Positions 57,402 to 64,000 of a stretch of 64,000 nt of DNA are shown one piece after another. Location of the stretch: the NCBI RefSeq assembly GCF_014163735.1, contig NZ_JACJDV010000002.1, positions 62,001 to 126,000 on the forward strand, in the 5' to 3' direction. Every line of letters begins with the position of its first letter. The stretch's first letter is position 1. The notes under the pieces were generated by a model. That model ran no database searches and was not told the origin of the DNA. It worked only from the letters and a program-made list of their open reading frames with translations. This DNA comes from Shewanella sp. SR44-3. Lineage in GTDB: Bacteria > Pseudomonadota > Gammaproteobacteria > Enterobacterales > Shewanellaceae. A program made the position numbers and the translations under genes.

Positions 57402-58430
57402 ATGAAAATAAACTTTAAGCAAATGAGTCTATTTGCCGCAGTTGTGGAGTCAGGCTCCATCACTGCAGCGGCCGAGCAGTTAGGCATGGCAAAATCAGTG
57501 CTGAGCCAACATCTTAAAAATTTAGAGCAACAATTAGGTGTGGTGCTGCTAAAACGCACCACAAGACGTCAACAACTCACGGCCGCAGGAAGCCGTTTTT
57601 ATGTTAGCTGTAAGCAGCTCAATGATATTGCCAGCACCGCTTGGCAAACCGCCCAAGAGTCAAGCTTGAAAGCTGCAGGTAAAATCACCATTAGCGCCCC
57701 CCATGCCTTGATGAATATCATCATAGCTCCCGCAATGGCCGCCTTGTGTATGCAATTCCCTGACATTGAGCTGCAACTCATCGCAGAAGATAAACGTTTG
57801 AATTTAAGCGACCATGGGATTGATATCGCCGTGCGAGTAGGCAAGTTGGCTTCAAGTAACTTGATGCAACAAAAACTCGGTGAATTTAGAGACTCCTTGT
57901 GCGCCTCAAGGAGTTTTTATGAGCGTCATCAAACAGCATTGAATTTAGATAAGTACCTTCAAGAACGTTTTGCAACAATTGTAGATAAGCCCTATGCCCA
58001 TGATGCAAAAGCGCTAATTTCTGATACAAAAAACCAGGCTTCTGATGCAGTAAAGCCTACCCCTGATAGCATTCGACTCAATTGCCCTTATATCGCCAAT
58101 GATTGGCAAGGAAACGCCCCTAGCCACGAGCTCACTCACATTAAAACCGGCCATAGGTTAATTATTAATGCTAAAGCTAGCGCTCAAGTGAACTCCTTAC
58201 CAACATTATTGGCACTGGCAAAATCCGGCGCTGGGATCGCACTGATCCCTGATTTTATTCTAGCGGACCAAGATGCTGGCGATCTCAGTGGGATTTTTAG
58301 CGACTATCAAGGAAAAACAAATCCGATTTATGCCATCCATGATTTCGGCCAACATACACCGCATCTGGTTAGCCTCTGCATTAAACAGATTAAAAACCAT
58401 CTTAGAAGACTAACAAAAAAAGAACCCTAA
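57402..58430 (+). CDS. LysR family transcriptional regulator
   Basis: This 342-residue regulator has the N-terminal LysR helix-turn-helix (FKQMSLFAAVVESGSITAAAEQLGMAKSVLSQHLKNLEQQLG, then KRTTRRQQLTAAG). The C-terminal effector domain starts near 93 (GKITISAPHALMNIIIAPAM) and has the LysR-typical GAGIALIPDFI. A ~50-residue stretch in the middle (about 190-240) is longer than usual. It is divergent from the SnoaL-like gene. Its last codons (KKEP) and stop lie within the terminator hairpin. Confidence 0.92.
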   Translation: MKINFKQMSLFAAVVESGSITAAAEQLGMAKSVLSQHLKNLEQQLGVVLLKRTTRRQQLTAAGSRFYVSCKQLNDIASTAWQTAQESSLKAAGKITISAPHALMNIIIAPAMAALCMQFPDIELQLIAEDKRLNLSDHGIDIAVRVGKLASSNLMQQKLGEFRDSLCASRSFYERHQTALNLDKYLQERFATIVDKPYAHDAKALISDTKNQASDAVKPTPDSIRLNCPYIANDWQGNAPSHELTHIKTGHRLIINAKASAQVNSLPTLLALAKSGAGIALIPDFILADQDAGDLSGIFSDYQGKTNPIYAIHDFGQHTPHLVSLCIKQIKNHLRRLTKKEP

Positions 58431-58441
58431 GGTTCTTTTTT
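58416..58441 (+). terminator. Terminator of the LysR gene, overlapping its stop codon
   Basis: The stem AAAAAAGAACC/GGTTCTTTTTT has the stop codon TAA in its loop (CTAA), so the left arm is coding sequence. Confidence 0.85.
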
Positions 58442-58495
58442 ACTCGCGCTAATAACTCAATAAATACTCATTGGCGTCTTACATTTTTACCCAAT

Positions 58496-59167
58496 TTATG
58501 ACATTGGACTAAGAATAATTTCTACGCGGCGATTTTGTGCACGTCCCGCAGGCGATCCATTGTCAGCAACCGGTGATGCTTCACCGCGGCCAAAAGAACT
58601 CACACGGTTGGCGGCCACTTTTTGCAGCATTAAATACTGACCCACTTCATTAGCGCGCACCTGAGATAAGCGAAGATTGTAAGACTCACTCCCCGTACTA
58701 TCTGTGTAACCAGTAATGTTCAAACGTGTATCGCTATACTCTTTCGCCACTAAGGCCACGCTAGATAACACAGATTGTGCTCGTGAGCTTAAGACAGTCT
58801 CATCAACACCAAAAGTCACATCATTAGGCATATTTAAGATGATGCTATCGCCACTGCGAGTTACGCTTACACCGGTAGATTTAAGCTGTTTACGAAGCTT
58901 AGCTTCTTGCACGTCCATGTAATAACCAATGCCGCTGCCCACAGCAGCCCCTGATGCTGCGCCAATTAACGCGCCTTTAGCTCTGTCTTTCTTACTTGAT
59001 GAAGCAATCCCAATAGCGGCGCCAGCCAAGGCACCTATCATGGCACCATTGGTCGCTTTAGCATTTTCAGCTTCGCCTGTGTATGGATTGGGTAATTGAC
59101 AGCCGGCAACAAATAGACTGGCTAGGGTAAGACTAGCTAACATAAGACATTTTTTAGACTTCAACAA
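58496..59167 (-). CDS. OmpA-family lipoprotein (YiaD-like)
   Basis: This 223-residue lipoprotein (lipobox FVAGC, C23) has two glycine-zipper segments (GAMIGALAGAAIGIASSS, GALIGAASGAAVGSGIGYY) and a C-terminal OmpA domain. The peptidoglycan-binding landmarks are LNITGYTDSTGS, YNLRLSQVRANEVGQYL and GRAQNRRVEI. It anchors the outer membrane to peptidoglycan. The best start is a TTG at 59167, 8 nt after AGGAG; the first in-frame ATG would remove the charged part of the signal peptide. Confidence 0.9.
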   Translation of the reverse strand: MLKSKKCLMLASLTLASLFVAGCQLPNPYTGEAENAKATNGAMIGALAGAAIGIASSSKKDRAKGALIGAASGAAVGSGIGYYMDVQEAKLRKQLKSTGVSVTRSGDSIILNMPNDVTFGVDETVLSSRAQSVLSSVALVAKEYSDTRLNITGYTDSTGSESYNLRLSQVRANEVGQYLMLQKVAANRVSSFGRGEASPVADNGSPAGRAQNRRVEIILSPMS

Positions 59168-59362
59168 AATAACAACTCCTTTCGCACTGATAAACTATCA
59201 GGCGATAAACACAAAATAGGCTAATTTTGATAGTAAGTGCATTGCCAGGCCCAGTACACGATAATCACCACTTGCACTGGCTATTTTTCAATTAACACAC
59301 CCAATAAAAACAAGCTGCTAACCAAAAAAACTCATTGGTAACATCTTCACCTATGTTATTAA

Positions 59363-60475
59363 TTATCTGGCCATAGGACGACTACGCCCTGACATCAACA
59401 TGCACATTAGCGCCACTAATCCCCACCACGACAGACTGCCACCCGCTTCTACTTCAATATAGGTTTCTGGATAGGTTTCTACGTAAAGTGGATCTCTGTC
59501 TCGACTTTCAAGAGGCAATGCATAAAGGGTATTGACATCATTTGAGCTTAAACTTGCCACTGGCTCACTGAAACCCACTTCATACAAATCGATAAGCACA
59601 TCATAATGAGCGGTCTGATAACCTGATTGCAGTGTGGTCAATACTCGGTAATCGTCATAACTGGTGCTGCCTGCAATACTAAATACTTCCGTTGAGTAAT
59701 AATGCAGCCAAGGCCCACCTTCTTGGCTGACATAAAGCTCGGCATACACATTAGCGTATTCATTAAAACCGATACCGTTCACATCGGCATCAAAGGTCAC
59801 GCTGAAAGTGGAGTAAAAATTATCACCATCAAAATCTTCCAATAAATGACTTTGAGCGTCATAAATATTGAAACGATGAAACCCACCACTAGACTGCAGC
59901 GCGCCTGTGGCATTTTGACTGCTCTTTGCTGTCATTCTTTGCTCGCGGGTCATTGGGAGCACGCCTTGATCTGCGCTGGCTTTTTCTGGTTGCGAACGCT
60001 TGGCAAGCGCTGCGCCTCCAGCCAAGGCTTCAGATCCAGCACTATCAACCTCGCCGGCACCTAAATCCTGCTTATGGCTATTTATTGAGGTTTTTACATC
60101 AGAGGGCTGCCAAAGCCGATTCAATACCGCACCTTGATGTAAGCGCTTCAATTCTTCAGACAGCGTACTGTATTGCAGCTTAGTTTCTTGAACGGTACTG
60201 GTTTTAACAGAACTGCCCTTAACAGAGATGTTTTTAGCATCACTGTCTTGAGTTCGATCATTTTGAATCAAAACATCACTACTGTGACTACTGACACTAA
60301 ACTGTCTTCTTTCAAGACTTAACTCTTGTTGTGATTGCTGCACAGCTTGCGCTTGAGCATGGACGCTTGCGCTACTTAACAGCCCTAGAGCTGTGGCCAC
60401 ATAAAACGCAGCGCTGCTATGCACTTTTTTATTACTGCCCGTTTTGGCATTGCTATTGAAAGTATTCATGGACAT
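59363..60475 (-). CDS. Choice-of-anchor H family protein with GlyGly-CTERM sorting signal
   Basis: This 370-residue protein has a signal peptide ending near SASVHAQA, a Gln/Ser-rich low-complexity region and a folded domain (about 205-335; FHRFNIYDAQSHLLEDFDGDNFYSTFSVTFDAD, YAELYVSQEGGPWLHYYSTEVFSI). The C-terminus has the GlyGly-CTERM tripartite signal: GGSLSWWGL, a hydrophobic helix and a basic tail (RSRPMAR). Such signals are processed by rhombosortase. The function is unknown. GGAGG precedes the chosen ATG; an ATG two codons later is equally possible. It is divergent from the PepSY-kinase operon. Confidence 0.8.
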   Translation of the reverse strand: MSMNTFNSNAKTGSNKKVHSSAAFYVATALGLLSSASVHAQAQAVQQSQQELSLERRQFSVSSHSSDVLIQNDRTQDSDAKNISVKGSSVKTSTVQETKLQYSTLSEELKRLHQGAVLNRLWQPSDVKTSINSHKQDLGAGEVDSAGSEALAGGAALAKRSQPEKASADQGVLPMTREQRMTAKSSQNATGALQSSGGFHRFNIYDAQSHLLEDFDGDNFYSTFSVTFDADVNGIGFNEYANVYAELYVSQEGGPWLHYYSTEVFSIAGSTSYDDYRVLTTLQSGYQTAHYDVLIDLYEVGFSEPVASLSSNDVNTLYALPLESRDRDPLYVETYPETYIEVEAGGSLSWWGLVALMCMLMSGRSRPMAR

Positions 60476-60572
60476 AAGGCCTCCAATTGTCGATTTGTAA
60501 GCATCATTGAGTTTTGTTCTTGCCAAAGTACTAGCAAGGTATTAGCAAGGATGCATCGCGCTGTTGGAATGC

Positions 60573-60606
60573 ATTAAAGCGCAGTCAAACTGAACGCTAG
60601 CTGAAC
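60573..60606 (-). promoter_or_regulatory. Predicted regulator box and promoter of the GlyGly-CTERM protein gene
   Basis: On the minus strand the direct repeat GTTCA-N6-GTTCA (60606-60602 and 60595-60591) is followed, 11 bp after GTTCAG, by the -10-like hexamer TTTAAT. The same layout recurs at two further promoters of this module. Confidence 0.6.
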
Positions 60607-60647
60607 GACATCAAAATCAATTTCTCTGTGGCGTTAGATCTCGGCTT

Positions 60648-60680
60648 GTTCAGCTGATGTTCACACTCAAGCATTAAAAT
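60648..60680 (+). promoter_or_regulatory. Predicted regulator box and promoter of the PepSY-kinase operon
   Basis: The direct repeat GTTCA-N6-GTTCA (60648-60652 and 60659-60663) is followed, 10 bp after GTTCAC, by TAAAAT as a -10-like hexamer. It is 42 bp from the opposing box and 88 bp upstream of the PepSY gene. It suggests autoregulation. Confidence 0.6.
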
Positions 60681-60767
60681 GAATGCTATCAGTGGCTGTT
60701 TCTAATTAGCGGCGATTCTTTTACACTGGTTAATGAAGCTTAAAACGATTAACTATTGGAGTGATAA

Positions 60768-61109
60768 ATGAAACTTGGGTGTAAATGGGCCAGCGCTCTC
60801 TTTGTCGTTTTCATGAGTATTGTGTACACCAGTTCTGCTATCGCTAAGGCATCTGTTGCTGTGGCATCATCTTTATCTCAAGCGGGTTATGCATTGCAAC
60901 CTGGTCCCAGCAATAGCGCCGATCTTGCCATCAGAACGCCGCAACAAGCCATGCAGCGAGTTCGCAGCCAATACCAAGCTAAAGTGCTGACCATTCAGGC
61001 AAGCCAAGTGAATGGCAACCCGGGCTACAGAGTTAAATTGCTCACAGCACAAGGTGAAGTCTTCTATGTGCTTGTGGATGCTAAAACCGGTGCCATCTAT
61101 CGCAATTAA
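60768..61109 (+). CDS. Exported PepSY domain protein
   Basis: This 113-residue protein has a signal peptide (about 1-26, ending SSAIA) and a single PepSY domain (AIRTPQQAMQRVRSQYQAKVLTIQASQV, YRVKLLTAQGEVFYVLVDAKTGAIYRN). Small PepSY proteins beside two-component systems are common and may act as periplasmic modulators; that role is inference. GGAG lies 7 nt before the ATG. It is 70 bp ahead of the response-regulator gene with no terminator between. Confidence 0.88.
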   Translation: MKLGCKWASALFVVFMSIVYTSSAIAKASVAVASSLSQAGYALQPGPSNSADLAIRTPQQAMQRVRSQYQAKVLTIQASQVNGNPGYRVKLLTAQGEVFYVLVDAKTGAIYRN

Positions 61110-61179
61110 TACCCTAGCTAATCACGCAATTAATAGCGCCTCTTGATATCTATCATTTGCTTCGAAAAAAGGATCCACC

Positions 61180-61986
61180 ATGCGTTTATTACTGGTTGAA
61201 GATGATATCGCGTTGCAGCAGAATCTTAAGCAGCACCTGCAAGCGGCCAACTACCTACTGGATATCGCTTCCGATGGTGAACTGGGGTTATATCAAGGGA
61301 TGGAATTCCCCTATGATGCCGCCATCATAGACATAGGCCTGCCAAAGCTTGATGGAATAAGCCTAATCAAAACCTTAAGAGAACGGCAGGTGAGCTACCC
61401 CATTTTAGTCCTGACCGCCAGAGACAGCTGGCAAGATAAAGTCAGCGGCCTTGATGCTGGCGCTGACGACTACCTGACCAAACCTTTCCAACCTGAAGAA
61501 TTGCTGGCCCGAATTAAAGCTCTTATTCGCCGCGCTGCCGGCAAAGCCAGTTCCTTGGTGAGTAATGGCCCTTTTAGCGTCAATATCACCAGCTTGGAAG
61601 TAAGGCGTCATAATGAACTGATTAATCTCAGTAGCTCTGAATACAAGTTATTTGAGTTTTTGATGCTGCACCCTGGAGAAGTTCAGTCAAAGTCAGAGCT
61701 AACTGAGCACATTTACGATCAAGACTTTGATTTAGACTCTAACGTCATCGAAGTGTTTATTCGCCGTTTAAGAAAAAAACTCGATCCTGATAACCAGTAT
61801 CAGCTGATTGAGACACTGCGCGGACAAGGTTATCGTCTAAATCCTTTTTTAGATCAAAGCCCTGCTATAGACACAACAACTCATCAAGCTCCAAGTGCTA
61901 ATCTAATCCCTAGTGCTAGTGTAACCCCAAGTGCAACACTAAGCGCTCCTACACCCCAAATTTCTGGGACTAAACAAGATGACTAA
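61180..61986 (+). CDS. OmpR/PhoP-family response regulator with a long C-terminal tail
   Basis: This regulator (268 aa) has a receiver domain (D8/D9, phospho-acceptor D51, T79, K101) and a winged-helix DNA-binding domain (about 126-224; INLSSSEYKLFEFLMLHPG, NVIEVFIRRLRKKLD, ETLRGQGYRL). After the usual family end at GYRLNPF a ~45-residue Ser/Thr/Pro-rich tail follows, with PSA repeated (PSANLIPSASVTPSATLSA). Its stop overlaps the kinase start by 8 bp. GTTCA direct repeats at three nearby promoters are its likely targets. Confidence 0.94.
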   Translation: MRLLLVEDDIALQQNLKQHLQAANYLLDIASDGELGLYQGMEFPYDAAIIDIGLPKLDGISLIKTLRERQVSYPILVLTARDSWQDKVSGLDAGADDYLTKPFQPEELLARIKALIRRAAGKASSLVSNGPFSVNITSLEVRRHNELINLSSSEYKLFEFLMLHPGEVQSKSELTEHIYDQDFDLDSNVIEVFIRRLRKKLDPDNQYQLIETLRGQGYRLNPFLDQSPAIDTTTHQAPSANLIPSASVTPSATLSAPTPQISGTKQDD

Positions 61987-63445
61987 TAACGCCATAAAAA
62001 CATGGCTGGCTGAGTCTATTTTTAGCCGCTCACTCAAGGCGCGCCTTATCGTTAGTGCACTGTTATTTGTGTTGCTATTACTGCCTGTTATCGGCTTTGC
62101 CCTTAACGATGCCTTTAAAGAGCAAATGCTGGCCAGCGCCAAGGAAGAACTCAGCGCCTACATGTATTCAGTGCTGGCGATAACCGAAGTTGAACAGGGC
62201 CAAGTGCTGCTGCCAGAGGTCTTATTAGAAAACCGCTTTAATCTGATTAACTCTGGGCTTTATGCGCTGGTTTCTGCGCCTTCAAATGATGATAAGCTCG
62301 ACCAATTACTGCTACGCCATAAGCAGCACATTGTCTGGTCTTCAGCTTCATTTCAAGGACAAGAGAAGCCCTATCGGTTGCCAAAACCTGCCATGGGGCA
62401 AATGGATTTTGCTGAAATACAGATAAACAATAAACCTCATCTCATTTTCAGCTTTAGTGCTAACTTTGCCAGTCATGCCGCGATTAGTGGTTCAGCAAGT
62501 GAAGCAGAGTCGAGTAGCCCTGAAGCCAACAGCTCAAGCGCCAATCCAACATCAAATTTCCCTGTGACCATACACATCATTAAAGACAAGCGAGCGCTGC
62601 TCATCCAAATTAATGCTTTTACGTCAAAGCTATGGAACTGGCTGTGGGTGATTTTAGTGGTGCTGCTAGGTCTGCAATTAAGTTGGTTGCTGTGGACCCT
62701 AAAACCACTGGCGCGATTCACCGACGAACTCAATCGAGTCGAACAAGGCCAAGGGACTCAATTAAGCCAAGATTATCCCCAAGAGCTAAACGTGGTCGCC
62801 AAGCAGCTCAATGGCTTATTGCGAAATGAGCAAAATCAGCGCCAGCGTTATCGCAACGCCCTTGCGGATCTAGCCCATAGCCTAAAAACGCCACTGGCAA
62901 TCATTCAAACCCAGCAGGGGTTAAGCCCAAGCTCTCAAGAGCAAGTTGCCAACATCAACCGCATTATCAGTTATCAGTTAAGACGCGCCCAAAGTGCAGC
63001 AGGTTCAGCTTGGCATTTAGGCGTTCAGGCGGAGAAAGTCACCAGCAAATTATGCCGAACACTAAATAAAATTTATCCTCACATAGACATCCATTGTCAT
63101 GTCGATCAACAGGTTATTTTTAGGGGCGATGAAGGCGATCTCACAGAAATGCTCGGCAATGTGCTCGATAACGCCTGTAAAGCGGCAAAGCATCAACTGC
63201 GTTTGACAGTACTCAGTACTGGCGACCAAGTCATTATTCATGTTGAAGATGACGGCAAGGGAATAAGCCAAGAAAAACAACAAGGTATTTTTGAGCGAGG
63301 CGTCAGAGCAGATACCTACGCCCAGGGTCATGGGATTGGTCTTGCTATCAGCCTTGATTTGGTCACTAGCTATCAAGGGCAGTTGAGCATTACTGAGTCA
63401 GCTCACTTAGGCGGGGCTAAATTCAGTTTTATTTTTCCAAATTAA
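61979..63445 (+). CDS. Sensor histidine kinase of the PhoQ/QseC-like type
   Basis: This 488-residue membrane kinase has TM1 (about 21-42), a periplasmic sensor domain (43-218), TM2 (about 219-240), a HAMP-like linker, HisKA with H300 in ALADLAHSLKTPLAI, and a HATPase domain (MLGNVLDNACKAA, VEDDGKGI, GHGIGLAISLDLV). The periplasmic part contains a Ser/Ala/Glu-rich stretch (about 167-194) absent from ordinary kinases. The ligand is unknown; PhoQ-like kinases sense divalent cations or peptides. It is translationally coupled to the regulator. Confidence 0.93.
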   Translation: MTNNAIKTWLAESIFSRSLKARLIVSALLFVLLLLPVIGFALNDAFKEQMLASAKEELSAYMYSVLAITEVEQGQVLLPEVLLENRFNLINSGLYALVSAPSNDDKLDQLLLRHKQHIVWSSASFQGQEKPYRLPKPAMGQMDFAEIQINNKPHLIFSFSANFASHAAISGSASEAESSSPEANSSSANPTSNFPVTIHIIKDKRALLIQINAFTSKLWNWLWVILVVLLGLQLSWLLWTLKPLARFTDELNRVEQGQGTQLSQDYPQELNVVAKQLNGLLRNEQNQRQRYRNALADLAHSLKTPLAIIQTQQGLSPSSQEQVANINRIISYQLRRAQSAAGSAWHLGVQAEKVTSKLCRTLNKIYPHIDIHCHVDQQVIFRGDEGDLTEMLGNVLDNACKAAKHQLRLTVLSTGDQVIIHVEDDGKGISQEKQQGIFERGVRADTYAQGHGIGLAISLDLVTSYQGQLSITESAHLGGAKFSFIFPN

Positions 63446-63466
63446 TCACTAGGATTCTTACTGAGT

Positions 63467-63500
63467 GTTCAGCTTAAGTTCAGCTTCACGAGCTTAGTAT
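63467..63500 (+). promoter_or_regulatory. Predicted regulator box and promoter of the DUF3300 gene
   Basis: Two copies of GTTCAGCTT (63467-63475 and 63478-63486) repeat with an 11-bp period. They are followed, 11 bp after GTTCAG, by TAGTAT as a -10-like hexamer, 33 bp before the DUF3300 start codon. Confidence 0.65.
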
Positions 63501-63532
63501 CTTCCCATACCCGAACAGGTTTTGGAGAAGAT

Positions 63533-64000
63533 ATGAACATAATTAATCAAGCTAGCCTGCTTTTTATAAGCCTATTTGTTTCTAGCATGGGTAGCCTAGC
63601 ATCTGCTGCACCGAGTTTACCCATGGCAACCGCTGGACTTAATCAAGCATCACAATTGATAAACCAGCCCAGTGAGCCTCTGTCTCAGGGGCAGTTAGCC
63701 CAGCTTCTGGCCCCTATCGCCCTTTACCCAGACACAGTGCTAACCCATGTATTGATAAGCGCCGCCTATCCCATGGATGTGGTTCAGGCGGAGCGTTGGC
63801 TTAATCAACGCCAAGGCATGAGTCAATCTTCACTGATAAATAGCGCCGAAACAGAGCCTTGGGACCCAAGCATTAAAGCCTTATTAGCATTTCCTTCGTT
63901 ATTACAAAAAATGAGTCAGGATCTCGCTTGGACTCAAGCATTAGGGGAGGCTTTTGTGCAAAATGAAGCTCGGGTACTTGATGCCATTCAGGTGCTCAGG
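63533..64000 (+). CDS. DUF3300 domain protein (N-terminal part, cut by window edge)
   Basis: The visible 156 residues have a signal peptide (MNIINQASLLFISLFVSSMGSLASAA) and then the DUF3300 signature (LSQGQLAQLLAPIALYPDTVLTHVLISAAYPMDVVQAERWL, PWDPSIKALLAFPSLLQKMS). The function of this family is unknown; members are exported. GGAG lies 6 nt before the ATG. It follows the two-component pair on the same strand and has its own predicted regulator box. The C-terminal part is outside the window. Confidence 0.9.
   Translation, partial: MNIINQASLLFISLFVSSMGSLASAAPSLPMATAGLNQASQLINQPSEPLSQGQLAQLLAPIALYPDTVLTHVLISAAYPMDVVQAERWLNQRQGMSQSSLINSAETEPWDPSIKALLAFPSLLQKMSQDLAWTQALGEAFVQNEARVLDAIQVLR

Overview
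The window is a chromosomal segment of a polarly flagellated marine gammaproteobacterium of the Alteromonadales, most likely Shewanella. The pointers are the Vibrio/Shewanella-type flagellar cluster (flrABC, flgOPT, flaG, a FlaI-like protein), the cydABX operon, the guaB/xseA divergence and a DUF2947 protein. The choice-of-anchor H family protein near the right end belongs to a family that I recall being named after a Shewanella denitrificans protein. The species cannot be fixed from sequence alone.

Positions 1-31.9 kb are the flagellar/chemotaxis block. From the left on the minus strand lie fliE (cut by the window edge), flrC, flrB, flrA, fliS, a flaI-like gene, fliD, flaG, two large flagellin genes, flgLKJIHGF, flgEDCB, cheR and cheV. 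The plus strand then carries flgA, flgM and flgN. flgP and flgO (minus) and flgT (plus) follow, with a tRNA-Arg(CCU) and an Aer-like PAS chemoreceptor at the end. The expression hierarchy can be read from the DNA. Sigma-54 type -24/-12 elements (GG-N10-GC) precede fliE, flrB, flgF and flgB clearly, and flaG, cheV, flgA, flgO and flgT more weakly. Sigma-28 type elements (TAAA-N15-GCCGATAA) precede one flagellin, flgM and flgO. Three copies of a ~205-bp non-coding element with inverted ends and perfect 4-bp target duplications sit in the intergenic gaps of this block.

Positions 32-42.5 kb hold a DUF2947 protein, a chalcone-isomerase-like exported protein, an outer-membrane barrel, a TetR-regulated RND efflux pair with two palindromic operators, and cydABX with its tiny third subunit and an FNR-type site. 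Positions 42.5-54.3 kb are housekeeping genes: purL, mltF, a very basic 41-residue ORF, tadA, guaA, guaB, xseA and a GNAT acetyltransferase. A 264-bp inverted-repeat element and a yefM-yoeB toxin-antitoxin pair follow.

Positions 55-64 kb hold a lipoprotein of the endonuclease/exonuclease/phosphatase fold, a SnoaL-like/LysR divergent pair, an OmpA-type lipoprotein, and a surface-protein/two-component module. That module consists of a GlyGly-CTERM protein, a PepSY protein, an OmpR-family regulator, its histidine kinase and a DUF3300 protein cut by the right edge. Its three promoters all carry a GTTCA-N6-GTTCA direct repeat 10-11 bp ahead of a -10 hexamer, which predicts a small self-contained regulon. 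No transposase, integrase, prophage or CRISPR array was seen.
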